From the NCBI GenBank assembly GCA_029204225.1, contig CM055096.1:59225600-59289599 (forward strand): a stretch of DNA of 64,000 nt, given 5' to 3'. The notes beneath the pieces are model-generated. The model was not told the origin of the DNA and searched no databases. It was given only the letters and a program-made list of their open reading frames with translations. The translations under genes were made by a program, and so were the position numbers. Source of the DNA: Diphasiastrum complanatum (lineage: Eukaryota; Streptophyta; Lycopodiopsida; Lycopodiales; Lycopodiaceae). Of this stretch, positions 38,509-44,190 are shown in pieces. The number at the start of each line of letters is the position of its first letter. Within the stretch, counting starts at the first letter, position 1.

Positions 38509-41500
38509 TCACCAACTCCAATCAAAGCAACGATAGAAGAGATGGCATCACTTCGATGATGCCAAGCATTGGCCTTCAAAAGCTGGCTTCCCTGCTTATC
38601 CCCAACACTTTTGGTGATCCAATACAATCTGCCCACCAGTAAATCATAAGTCAGCCAAGAAAACCTGTCATTTATGATATGAAACAGAAAATCAACACAA
38701 GGCAGCTCTGTCATTATCCATGATGCAGAACATACAGAAGTAAATTTTATAGGCTAGGACAACCCCATCAATATTTTTGATATTAACTCTCTGCAAATTT
38801 GAAGCCAGAAACTATCTTTTATCTTGTTTCCTCTTCTAAACTGTCCTCATGCTAGATTGCCACCTTAGGTTCTTTCCAAATTCATATACTCTTCGTTCAA
38901 TATCATCATCCATAATATGAATCCTGATGATGCATGCTTTACCATTTATGATAACAACGTACAACAGCTAGAGGATGAAGAACCACAAAATATCAACAAC
39001 TTTTACATGTATTGCTGATTGACTCTTATGTTCAAGCACTCAAGATACAAACTTTGGAAGACAACAATAAACATTTACTACATGTATGAAAACAAGCAAG
39101 ACTATCTACTGTATCTCTCTTTTATAATAAAAGCAAGATTGCTTCATTGTGAGTGTAAACTTACGAACCCTTCTTTGACACCAATGGACACAATTGCGGC
39201 ACAAAGTGCTACACCTTGGTGCTCCATGTCAATTCCATGTTGATGTCCTCCATGGTCATTCCCGTGTTCATGTACATGAAGTTGTTGGGCTACTGAATCT
39301 GCCACTGAATGCAGATTGATAGTGTTCAAGCTTGGAATAACTGCCTGTAACAATAGGTCAAAACAAACCCTGAAAAAGCTAAGATTGACAGTTATCATTT
39401 TTGGTAGTTACTCATCTTCTTACTTGCAACTGATGGACTTGGTAAGTGCATAATCTATACTGCAAGAATTCAACACAAATATGTGTATACCTGAAGCACC
39501 TCAAGTGCATGCCATGCAATGCCACCACCAGTCACCAATAGCATGCTTGAGATACCCAATGCTCCAAGTGTTTCAAATTTTCCATGACCTAGACAAGAAA
39601 AGAAGTTTGAACAACTTAAAGCCTTTAGAAACTGACTAGCTCTTGGTAAATCAACTCACCATTTTGAGGACGGCACATAGTAGAACTTAATTTAAGACAA
39701 GCACACATTCAATATCCATGTTCATGAAATTGCACAATCAATAAGCATAAAAAGGGATTCGACCCACCAACTCATCAATCAATAAGTTTTTTATTCATGT
39801 CAATAAACCATGTTGTGATTATAAAGTTTCTCAATGAGATATTTATATCATCTTTAATTTTAGAAAATAAGTGCATTAACTCAAGCACCCTTCACTACAC
39901 TAGCTTCCTCTAAGTCAACATAATCCTAATAAAGCAAAATAAAGCAACAATTTTTAACTCCAAGTGACAGCGAAGATATAAGAATAACTTCATAAGCCCA
40001 AAACTAATTTAGCCATTACACTCCTACATGATGTTACCACAATGAACAAATATTCTCTATCTATAAGAGAAACTGAGCAAATTTCCAACAAAAGAAGTTT
40101 GTAAGGGGGAATATAACATACCATAAGGGTGTTCTTTGTCTTTGGGAGCACGTGCAGCTTTTAAGGACCAAAGAGCTACCCCACTTAACACCTTCATAAA
40201 TCATCGTAACGAAAACATCACATGAACATTATCTTACCCAACCGTTCCCTCCAAAAGTAGGTGAGAAAAAAATGAAGAAAGAAGATTTGCAAGAAAAATA
40301 AACTCTTGCTAATGTCAAAATTCAACTGTAGTAAAGTAGGATTTCAAACATAACATAGATGAGCTATGCCACATATCAAAATTATGACTAAGGTTCTTGG
40401 TAAGCAAGAATATAAAACCAGTGTGCTCATACCCAATTTGTAGGACCCAAAAACAACCAAATTCTAGAAGATAACTTCATTTGGCAATTATTTGCTGATC
40501 CATGGCTCATTTACTGATTATTCGAGATTGGGAGAAGCTCAATAAGCCAAGAAGCTTAAGAATTATATCAAATAAAGAAGCACCCAAATTGACATTTGTA
40601 GAAAGCAGTTACATCAAGAGTAGAACAATAAGAGAATAAAATTTGATAGCTAATGGGAGATTTTTCTTTTCATGAGAGACAGCACAAAAAATAACAAATA
40701 ATAGGAGCAGCAAAGAACAAGTCACAAAAAAAGGGATTAAATAACACTGAAGTTATTTAATCCCTTTTCATGAGAGAAGGGATTAAATAACACTGAAGTT
40801 ATTCGAGAACAATAAGAGAATAAAATTTGATAGCTAATGGGAGATTTTTCTTTTCATGAGAGACAGCACAAAAAATAACAAATAATAGGAGCAGCAAAGA
40901 ACAAGTCACAAAAAAAGGGATTAAATAACACTGAAGTTATTCGAGATTGGGAGAAGCTCAATAAGCCAAGAAGCTTATGAATTATATCAAATAAAGAAGC
41001 ATCCAAATTGACATTTGTAGAAAGCAGTTACATCAAGAGTAGAACAATAAAACTTGATAGCTAATGGGAGATTTTTCTTTTCATGAAAGACAGCACAAAA
41101 AATAACAAATAATAGGAGCAGCAAACAACAAGTCACAAAAAAAGGGATTAAATACCACTGAAGCATAGTTGCACAGAATCGTGTTTTTGGGAGGAGAAGT
41201 TTCAAAAACCGCGTTTCTCAGACGCGTCTCTCCCAGAATCGCAAAAAAAAAAAAAATTTCTTTTTTTTTTTGGGAAAGGGCACAAACCGATCTTATTTGG
41301 TTGTTATTTGCTCTGGTTTTCAATAAATGCTCAGGGGGTTCGGGGGGCGGTAGCCCCCCAAGAAACCCAGGGGGTCCGGGGGGCGGTAGCCCCCCGGTGG
41401 GGGGTTTGGGGGGCCTCTTCATGACTTGGCCTTCCAACTCCCTAAGCGAAAACACACTTACTAGGACCATCTATGATCGTAACAGACAGGCTAGAGGTTA

Positions 41501-42933
41501 GTTTTGAATTTTTATCCTTGACAGAACCCAATGGATTAATGCACCTGAACTGGACCATCCTGCACCCGAAACAGTCGACAAACTACACAGTAATTATGCT
41601 CTTAATTAGAGCTTTCATCTAATACCCATATTGCCCATAAAAAAATCAAAATATATATATATATATATATAAAAAAACGTTTCTGGAATTTTTTTTAAAA
41701 TTTCAGAAACGCGTTTCTGAACGCGATTCTGAAACGCGTTCCAGAAACGCAGTGCATCTATGCATTGAAGTGTGCTCATACCCAATTTGTAGGACCCAAA
41801 AACAACCAAATTCTAGAAATTAACTTCATTTGGCAATTATTTGCTGATCAATGGCTCATTTACTGATTATTCGAGATTGGGAGAAGCTCAATAAGCCAAG
41901 AAGCTTAAGAATTATATCAAATAAAGAAGCACCCAAATTGACATTTGTAGAAAGCAGTTACATCAAGAGTAGAACAATAAGAGAATAAAATTTGATAGCT
42001 AATGGGAGATTTTTCTTTTCATGAAAGACAGCCCAAAAAATAACAAATAATAGGAGCAGCAAAGAGCAAGTCACAAAAAAAGGGATTAAATAACACTGAA
42101 GTTTGATCCAAAAAACTTCGTATTGATGTAACATAAACAGATGCGTTCTGCTAACTTAGTCACATGTTACTTTTATCTATATCTTGATTAAGAGAGCCTT
42201 AAACTGCAAGTATTTGGGTTCAAAAAAAGACTAGATTTTGCTGTTGATAAAAAAGATACAGATTACTGACAACATCAGAGATGGAATGAGCTGCATCGGC
42301 AATAATGGCTGTACTCCCAGAAATGTAACCTGCTGCTGTCTTTCCAATTGCCAGGGCAATGTCGGACACTAGTCCCAAGCGTGCAACCCGCTCCCCGGGG
42401 CCTCCCAGGCTCTGTTGGGGGCCATGTTGATGGTGTGAGTGCCCCATGTGATGCCGCCGATTGATCATCCATGCTTTCTTCTGAATTGCCACAGTAGAGC
42501 TTACAGTGGGTATTTTTCTGAATTTCTGTTTATCACTGTCTGAAGGAAATTGCTGCTTATGTAGCCCGTGGTGAAAGAATGCTTTGTTCTCATTGCTTCC
42601 TGCATACCTCCATGCTAAGCTGGTATGGATGTGCCTCCATGATATCTTAGTGACACCTAAACTTGCAGAAGTATTCAAGCTAGAAACAAATTGTGATAAA
42701 CACATCTCAGGAAACGAAGGAGAATTCTGCCCATGTGAAACTCTATCTTGTTCTGAGGCTTCATCCAGAGCCAGGCAACCAACATCCGAGTAACTGGGAC
42801 ATTGAAATTTCAAAAGCTTCTGCAATCCTGATCCATGTCTATAATAACGACTTAAACAATAGGCATCAATACAAGCAGCAGCTGAAACAGACTTGTGGGC
42901 TGGATGATGCAAGAGCCTCCACAATGTTCGCAT
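3965..42933 (-). CDS. MTPC1: MTPC1/MTP6-type cation efflux (CDF) transporter, 12 exons over 39 kb
   Basis: Join, in transcription order: 42933-42271, 40191-40122, 39588-39491, 39344-39169, 38628-38513, 27315-27219, 26783-26699, 14256-14194, 9566-9461, 6799-6576, 4484-4408, 4100-3965. This gives 1911 nt, 636 aa plus stop. Every intron is GT-AG and reading phase is kept at every junction, which argues for a working gene. CDF marks seen: TM2 AHSISD, HPYGHGKFE loop, His-rich loop in exon 4, TM5 [33 protein letters not shown], and HIEPA at the end of the cytoplasmic ferredoxin-like domain. The family exports divalent metals (Zn/Fe/Mn) from the cytosol or organelles. The order of motifs matches plant MTPC1 (MTP6). 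The Arg-rich N-terminus ([10 protein letters not shown]) suggests mitochondrial or plastid targeting, in line with reports on cucumber MTP6. An in-frame TAA lies seven codons upstream, so 42933 is the first possible ATG. The protein is longer than the roughly 450-500 aa usual for the family, owing to a long first exon and an acidic linker in exon 10. The exon 10 donor is ambiguous (6576 or 6609). Confidence 0.9.
4408..4484 (-). CDS. MTPC1: MTPC1-like gene, exon 11
   Basis: It reads [20 protein letters not shown] then QHMIIG, a beta-alpha segment that plant MTPC1 proteins carry after the CDF domain. The acceptor is GTACAG and the donor GTAAAT; it is 77 nt and ends in phase 2. A gypsy RT fragment in the opposite orientation begins only about 100 bp away. 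Confidence 0.85.
4590..5180 (+). pseudogene. Gypsy reverse transcriptase fragment in intron 10
   Basis: It begins with the segment before RT ([20 protein letters not shown]), is frameshifted near 4740, then reads [51 protein letters not shown] and the catalytic [10 protein letters not shown]. It stops abruptly at about 5165 inside RT and has no LTRs. It lies antisense to the host gene. Confidence 0.85.
5182..5575. repeat. Two-unit tandem duplication, period about 201 bp
   Basis: A unit beginning cgatgcagca at 5182 recurs from 5383. Both contain the same stretch from gttaaattaaccaac to attagggtttcc and end in cttacatcgcaaattttt. The copies differ by scattered substitutions and homopolymer length. 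The first unit directly abuts the truncated gypsy RT. Confidence 0.9.
5576..6575. other. Rest of intron 10, nothing recognised
   Basis: Short open frames on both strands have no recognisable domain. A stretch near 6300-6380 reads [18 protein letters not shown] on the plus strand and may be a gypsy remnant, but is too short to call. Confidence 0.4.
6576..6799 (-). CDS. MTPC1: MTPC1-like gene, exon 10 (acidic linker)
   Basis: After EPAHKLEPS it encodes a low-complexity acidic Ser/Asp/Glu linker ([21 protein letters not shown]). Two donors keep frame with exon 11: GTTAGT after 6576, and GTTCGT after 6609, which would shorten the protein by 11 residues. The first is nearer consensus. The second gives the better family alignment, because the extra residues HVIACNFSE partly duplicate the HVTCHFING that begins exon 11. 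Confidence 0.78.
7160..9245 (-). pseudogene. Degenerate copia element in intron 9
   Basis: Pieces in minus-strand order: gag ([18 protein letters not shown], about 9150-9050), the integrase C-terminal segment (ILGYSDEAN, about 8950), RT start ([20 protein letters not shown] and [10 protein letters not shown], 8621-8370), the RT core ([20 protein letters not shown], 8267-8079), [20 protein letters not shown] (about 7630), and RNase H ([20 protein letters not shown], about 7480). Many stops and frameshifts are present and protease plus the integrase core are missing. A roughly 50-bp segment is repeated near each end. It is in the same orientation as the host gene. Confidence 0.82.
9461..9566 (-). 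CDS. MTPC1: MTPC1-like gene, exon 9
   Basis: It reads [20 protein letters not shown] then [15 protein letters not shown], the end of the CDF cytoplasmic domain. It joins exon 8 in phase 0 (HVEVDP) and exon 10 in phase 1 to give HIEPA, the counterpart of the family HIDPA. The acceptor is GTGCAG and the donor GTAATA. Confidence 0.92.
9567..10666. other. Intron 8, proximal part, nothing recognised
   Basis: AT-rich intronic sequence without a recognisable protein, RNA or repeat. Confidence 0.4.
10667..11552. mobile_element. Long terminal-inverted-repeat element (MITE-like), 886 bp
   Basis: Both ends carry CACTTGCTAC (10667-10676, and its complement at 11543-11552). Similarity continues inwards for about 110 bp with mismatches; left caaattttgaacat and ggagccccaaggccc face right caaattctgaacat and ggggccccaagaccc. 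No transposase is visible inside. It abuts the truncated gypsy LTR at 11559. Confidence 0.7.
11559..12683 (+). mobile_element. Internally deleted gypsy element in intron 8
   Basis: A truncated 5' LTR (11559-11866) matches the second half of a complete 3' LTR (12203-12683, TGTTACG...CTTACA, 481 bp). Between them remain about 330 bp: the chromodomain-like pol tail ([20 protein letters not shown], about 12030-12110) and a polypurine tract (TTTAAGGGGGGAAGAA) directly before the 3' LTR. Gag to integrase is gone. It lies antisense to the host gene. Confidence 0.85.
12203..12683 (+). repeat. Complete gypsy 3' LTR
   Basis: It begins TGTTACG just after the polypurine tract and ends CTTACA. Its second half is duplicated at 11559-11866. 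Confidence 0.85.
12684..14193. other. Intron 8, distal part, nothing recognised
   Basis: No gene is seen. A minus-strand open frame at 13148-13432 with a hydrophobic stretch has no family signature and is not called. A perfect 22-bp palindrome sits at 13094-13115. Confidence 0.4.
14194..14256 (-). CDS. MTPC1: MTPC1-like gene, exon 8
   Basis: This 21-codon exon reads [20 protein letters not shown] then E, one of the most conserved blocks of the plant MTPC1 group. It sits 12.4 kb from exon 7. It is in phase 0 at both ends; the acceptor is TTAAAG and the donor GTACTG. Confidence 0.92.
14257..18300. other. Intron 7, proximal part, mostly unassigned
   Basis: This is AT-rich sequence. The only recognisable mark is a copia-type LTR/primer-site junction near 17289, listed separately. 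Confidence 0.4.
17278..17640 (-). mobile_element. Copia LTR remnant with primer-binding site
   Basis: On the minus strand TCTCACA is followed by TGGTATCAGATC, the pattern of an LTR end and a tRNA-iMet primer site. The extent of the LTR upstream is a guess. No internal coding region was found beside it, so it may be a truncated or small TRIM-like element. Confidence 0.5.
18307..18322 (-). other. Hairpin near the LINE 3' end
   Basis: GATGGG, TTTT, CCCATC forms a perfect 6-bp stem with a 4-nt loop, followed on the minus strand by an A/T-rich tail (TTTTATTAATAAAAA). The second LINE copy keeps a similar hairpin at 43423-43435. LINE 3' stem-loops can be recognised by their own RT. Confidence 0.65.
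18416..19468 (-). pseudogene. LINE C-terminal zinc finger and restriction-like endonuclease region
   Basis: A 350-codon frame. Residues 143-159 form C-x-C-x9-H-x3-C ([18 protein letters not shown]), followed by [28 protein letters not shown] and LGDVVVADP. This resembles the CCHC plus PD-(D/E)XK arrangement of R2-type LINEs, with D199 and D212 as candidate metal-binding acids. The rest reads [20 protein letters not shown] and [16 protein letters not shown]. Compared with the copy at 43924-44190 it lacks about nine residues between DVLAS and REQTH. That the domain is a nuclease is inferred. Confidence 0.7.
19876..20949 (-). pseudogene. LINE reverse transcriptase domain
   Basis: RT blocks are seen in order: [99 protein letters not shown] and the catalytic block IADDTHIVG. 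The catalytic ADD is intact. The frame enters from another frame near 20880 and ends at a stop at 19876-19878, after which the coding sense resumes ([10 protein letters not shown]). It would synthesise cDNA by target-primed reverse transcription if it were intact. Confidence 0.85.
20787..21690 (-). pseudogene. LINE N-terminal region with zinc finger
   Basis: In two frames the sequence reads a Ser/Pro-rich start (21683-21453), then [20 protein letters not shown] followed by NAC, a C-x2-C...H...C finger, and an alpha-helical region ending [15 protein letters not shown] before the RT. N-terminal fingers of this type bind target DNA in R2-like elements; that role here is inferred. Confidence 0.6.
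21691..22502. other. Intron 7, unassigned stretch
   Basis: No gene recognised. The motif gcatctgggctggatgaact near 21980 has a variant at 22077, a small direct repeat. Confidence 0.35.
22503..23365. mobile_element. Palindrome-rich foldback element (MITE-like)
   Basis: The left end has cttag, then gttccggaacg and gaacgcgttc repeats (22510-22575). The right end (23275-23360) has ggaacgtacggaac, ggaacggaacg and a complementary cttag-like end. Inside, two blocks recur in exchanged order: gctattttctcat (22768, 23209) and aaactgtagacgcccca (about 22820, 23183). No transposase is visible. The boundaries are approximate. Confidence 0.5.
23706..23807. repeat. Palindromic GGAACG/CGTTCC cluster
   Basis: Repeats of cggaacggaacgc, attctggaatgc and ttctagaacacgttccagaa end in caactatgc, the complement of the GCATAGTTG terminus of the TIR element at 41163. 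It may be the end of a related element. Confidence 0.6.
23808..26698. other. Intron 7, distal part, nothing recognised
   Basis: AT-rich intronic sequence. No domain, LTR boundary or RNA could be supported. Confidence 0.4.
26699..26783 (-). CDS. MTPC1: MTPC1-like gene, exon 7
   Basis: It reads [20 protein letters not shown] and then TVLSVQGVE, the start of the C-terminal ferredoxin-like domain (family pattern xxLVDxxxP). It is 85 nt; one base completes the Ser codon split with exon 6 and it ends in phase 0. The acceptor is TTATAG and the donor GTATGT. Confidence 0.9.
27219..27315 (-). CDS. MTPC1: MTPC1-like gene, exon 6
   Basis: It reads [20 protein letters not shown], then [12 protein letters not shown], covering TM6 and the entry to the cytoplasmic domain. 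It lies 11.2 kb from exon 5. Phase from exon 5 (G + GC) is exact. The acceptor is TTGGCAG and the donor GTAAGG. Confidence 0.92.
27618..27960 (+). pseudogene. Copia gag fragment in intron 5
   Basis: It reads [20 protein letters not shown], then [20 protein letters not shown], and after a frameshift at about 27800 [20 protein letters not shown] then [15 protein letters not shown], all typical of the copia gag N-terminal half. No LTR, zinc knuckle or pol follows. It lies antisense to the host gene. Confidence 0.82.
27961..28758. other. Unassigned stretch before a gypsy gag
   Basis: It contains homopolymer runs and a GC-rich patch (28370-28440). It may be the leader or LTR of the plus-strand gypsy gag that follows; no LTR ends were found. 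Confidence 0.35.
28759..29640 (+). pseudogene. Gypsy gag fragment, plus strand
   Basis: The start is [16 protein letters not shown]; a frameshift follows near 28805 and the retrotransposon gag domain continues: [96 protein letters not shown] Lys-rich linker and the first residues of a zinc knuckle (LCINCME) follow, and then the sequence is cut at about 29640 by the LTR of the opposite-strand gypsy. It belongs to the same lineage as the gag at 33287-34202. Confidence 0.85.
29655..30129 (-). repeat. Gypsy 3' LTR
   Basis: It begins TGTTACAT after the polypurine tract. Its last part (29655-29842) matches 35770-35980. The terminal bases ending in AACA seen in the 5' LTR are missing here. Confidence 0.82.
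30142..31543 (-). pseudogene. Gypsy integrase and chromodomain
   Basis: The integrase HHCC region reads [13 protein letters not shown] and GCEQCQQNK, with a shift between. The catalytic core start is [20 protein letters not shown] (about 30990-30930), then [20 protein letters not shown]. The last frame (30564-30142) holds [11 protein letters not shown] and the chromodomain [28 protein letters not shown]. Chromodomains steer integration of chromoviruses to marked chromatin. Three frame breaks are present. Confidence 0.88.
31465..32121 (-). pseudogene. Gypsy RT thumb and RNase H
   Basis: It reads [35 protein letters not shown], the RNase H opening [40 protein letters not shown] and [15 protein letters not shown]. 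These are the ordinary motifs in order; the frame shifts at about 31560 into the next segment. Confidence 0.9.
32180..33270 (-). pseudogene. Gypsy protease and reverse transcriptase N-terminal half
   Basis: The protease-region end is seen as [18 protein letters not shown] (about 33160). The RT lead-in follows ([37 protein letters not shown]). The catalytic block reads [11 protein letters not shown] at about 32275-32243, with Asn (AAC, 32258-32256) where gypsy RTs have the second catalytic Asp. Frameshifts occur near 32640 and 32340. Confidence 0.82.
33287..34202 (-). pseudogene. Gypsy gag
   Basis: It starts [20 protein letters not shown] at 34202. After frameshifts it continues [26 protein letters not shown], then [20 protein letters not shown] and [20 protein letters not shown]. 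The zinc knuckle is [14 protein letters not shown] (C-x2-C-x4-H-x4-C) in 33550-33287. At least three frame breaks are present. Confidence 0.88.
34203..35732 (-). other. Gypsy leader with CAAAGTTT-rich tract
   Basis: This is untranslated leader between primer site and gag. Positions 34820-35180 are packed with variants of caaagttt and aaactttg on both strands. A GC-rich hairpin-prone patch lies at 35290-35390. Confidence 0.6.
35748..35982 (-). repeat. Gypsy 5' LTR, truncated
   Basis: It ends TATTAACA immediately before the primer-binding site. The first roughly 240 bp are missing; the match to the other LTR stops at about 35982. Confidence 0.82.
35983..38466. other. Intron 5, distal part, nothing recognised
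   Basis: No gene is seen. A short hairpin (ggacagtg...cactgtcc) lies at about 37226-37244. Confidence 0.4.
38467..38504. repeat. (TC)n microsatellite next to the exon 5 donor site
   Basis: About 19 TC units, (GA)n on the coding strand, start roughly 7 nt inside intron 5. Confidence 0.97.
38513..38628 (-). CDS. MTPC1: MTPC1-like gene, exon 5 (TM5 metal site)
   Basis: It reads [20 protein letters not shown] and then [19 protein letters not shown]. The HHRSD segment is the TM5 HxxxD half of the transport site. The acceptor is GGGCAG and the donor GTGAGT. A (GA)n microsatellite begins about 7 nt into the following intron, unusually close to the splice site. Confidence 0.93.
39169..39344 (-). 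CDS. MTPC1: MTPC1-like gene, exon 4 (His-rich loop)
   Basis: It encodes a short amphipathic stretch, the His-rich loop ([18 protein letters not shown]) that is a likely metal-sensing or metal-buffering segment, and TM4 up to VSIGVKEG. The donor that restores frame with exon 5 (giving KEG-LYW) is the non-consensus GTTCGT. A better-looking GTAAGT four bases further on would shift the frame, so GTTCGT is preferred. Confidence 0.88.
39491..39588 (-). CDS. MTPC1: MTPC1-like gene, exon 3
   Basis: It reads [11 protein letters not shown] followed by a hydrophobic segment ([17 protein letters not shown]). HGKFE completes the HPYGHGKFE signature begun in exon 2. The acceptor is TCTAG and the donor GTATAC; it is 98 nt and ends in phase 0. 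Confidence 0.92.
40122..40191 (-). CDS. MTPC1: MTPC1-like gene, exon 2
   Basis: It reads [13 protein letters not shown] and then the CDF loop [10 protein letters not shown]. The acceptor is GAAG and the donor GTATGT. It is 70 nt long and ends in phase 1, completed by the first two bases of exon 3 to give Gly. It is too short to appear as a long open frame. Confidence 0.92.
40390..42105. repeat. Tandem duplicated block in intron 1
   Basis: A roughly 330-bp block (from gtgtgctcatacccaatttg to ggattaaataacactgaag) occurs complete at about 40419-40752 and 41769-42104. Partial copies lie at about 40801-40940 and 40941-41162. Copies are nearly identical, so the duplications look recent. They account for most of the 2.1-kb intron. 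Confidence 0.9.
41163..41763. mobile_element. TIR element with GC-rich hairpins inside the intron 1 repeat
   Basis: The ends are GCATAGTTGCAC (41163-41174) and GTGCATCTATGC (41752-41763), inverted repeats matching 11 of 12. Subterminal regions carry repeated gaatcgcgtttc-like palindromes. The core has two near-identical units around ggggggcggtagcccccc (41340-41400) and a (TA)n run (41650-41671). The flanks ctgaa and ttgaa are a possible imperfect target duplication. No transposase is seen. Confidence 0.7.
42271..42933 (-). CDS. MTPC1: MTPC1-like gene, exon 1
   Basis: This exon encodes 221 residues: a basic N-terminus, about 150 poorly conserved residues, a His cluster ([10 protein letters not shown]), then TM1 and TM2 up to ISDV. 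The TM2 motif AHSISD carries the HxxxD metal-site residues. It ends in phase 0 at a GTCAGT donor (42270-42265), chosen because joining to exon 2 gives the family sequence ISDVVLSG. Confidence 0.9.
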
Positions 42934-43213
42934 GGTTTTCCCTTTGTCAGATTATAAAACTGGAACTCAAGATTGCTGCTGGTGAATTCATACCAATACT
43001 TGAGACCCAATTCCGATATGAACCCTGTAGATCAACATCCATATGTCTGCATGAAAGATCAACAGGATGATCAACCCTCAAAATGCATCAGCCATCCTGG
43101 TGCTGATTAATCCAAGCAGCAGCAGAGTTGCAGCAGATCTACTTCCTTACAGAATTATAGATGACGCATTCTATAGCTAGCTAGCATTGAGACCAGCTGC
43201 TGTGAGAGAGTCG

Positions 43214-43300
<87 letters not shown>

Positions 43301-43400
43301 GTATGGAAAGTGGAATCTAAGTACCTACAATAATAATTCACAAAGATGGAGACTATGTATTTAGGTGATTGCCACCGGGACAGCCATTAGCCCAAATAAT
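42934..43400 (-). promoter_or_regulatory. Presumed promoter/5'UTR of the MTPC1-like gene
   Basis: This is the sequence directly upstream of the exon 1 ATG. It contains a long TC/CA microsatellite about 285-365 bp from the ATG, which reads as (TG)n then (GA)n on the coding strand. Long GA tracts are common in plant 5'UTRs and core promoters. No TATA box or start site can be assigned with confidence. Confidence 0.4.
43217..43297. repeat. Compound (TC)n(CA)n microsatellite
   Basis: About 25 TC units pass directly into about 16 CA units. It lies just upstream of the transporter gene, so length variation could affect expression; that effect is inference. Confidence 0.97.
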
Positions 43401-43409
43401 CATCCCTGC

Positions 43410-43440
43410 TTTTATTAAAAATGATGGGAAAACCATGGTG
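43410..43440 (-). other. LINE 3'-end remnant with hairpin
   Basis: The plus strand reads tttattaaaaatgatggg then aaaaccat, matching the 3' end of the intron 7 LINE including its hairpin and flanking A/T run. Confidence 0.5.
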
Positions 43441-43479
43441 AATTGCCAAGAACAAAACATTACCTTATATCATTCATTG

Positions 43480-43628
43480 TTTCTTTCTACCATTAGCATA
43501 TTTCTATTACATCACAATGTTCACAGGCGCTTTCAATTTTTCGACAGGCTCAGTTTGCAGAAGTGGCTGCTTCTAAGCTTCCTGCATTACCTATTAGTGT
43601 ATCTATTTTAGTTAGTGATTTACATCAT
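43480..43628 (+). pseudogene. LINE C-terminal fragment, inverted
   Basis: The plus strand reads QCSQALSIFRQAQFAEVAAS then KLPALPISVSILVSDLHHA. This aligns with the last 45 or so residues of the intron 7 LINE ([10 protein letters not shown]...[18 protein letters not shown]). It is in the opposite orientation to the neighbouring fragment at 43750-44190. Confidence 0.75.
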
Positions 43629-43749
43629 GCATGCAGTTGGTTTTGAGTAATTAGCTTACTTTTTTAAGTTTTACTAAGCTTTTGATTAACTTATTTCATT
43701 TTTGTCGTTCTGCGGTATTCTTTTATATACTTTAATCTTCTTGTATGAG

Positions 43750-44190
43750 CTCAAAAAATCATTAATTTTTTTGTGAAGACAACCATATGTTTCCAAGGCA
43801 AAGGGGATGAAATTTTCATCGGGTGCATGATCATTATAATCTCACTCCTTTTCTTGAACTACGTGAAATGCAGCGGCCCCTTGCGTGGTGGAAGAACGAC
43901 GAATCAGGTCCTGATGAGAGAGATCAGCAATGACAACATCTCCTTTTTAGAGTACAAATTCCCTCACGCGAGATGTCAAGGTCAACTCGTCGTCGAGAAG
44001 ATTGCGAAGAAGGCCCTAGTAAAATGTGTGTCTGTTCTCGAACAACATGAAAACCACTATCATGAGCAATAGCAGCAAGGGCATCACGAATGGAATCATG
44101 TGAAACAATATGTTCTCCAACTGAGGGGCACCGCATAAGGTGAGTACCCAAGGAATCCAACACATGCCCACACGAACACTTTCAGTTCTC
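43750..44190 (-). pseudogene. Second LINE endonuclease-region fragment
   Basis: The minus strand reads the zinc finger KCSCGHVLDSLGTHLMRC, then HDSIRDALAAIAHDSGFHVV, REQTHILLGPSSQSSRRRVD, a frameshift near 43930, DVVIADLSHQDLIRRSSTTQ, and [19 protein letters not shown]. It keeps the residues between ALAA and REQTH that the intron 7 copy has lost, so it gives a better view of the domain. Confidence 0.82.

Noticed and set aside
41081-41501. Gly/Pro-rich frames on both strands
   Set aside because: Readings of the G-rich hairpin repeats of the TIR element, not coding.
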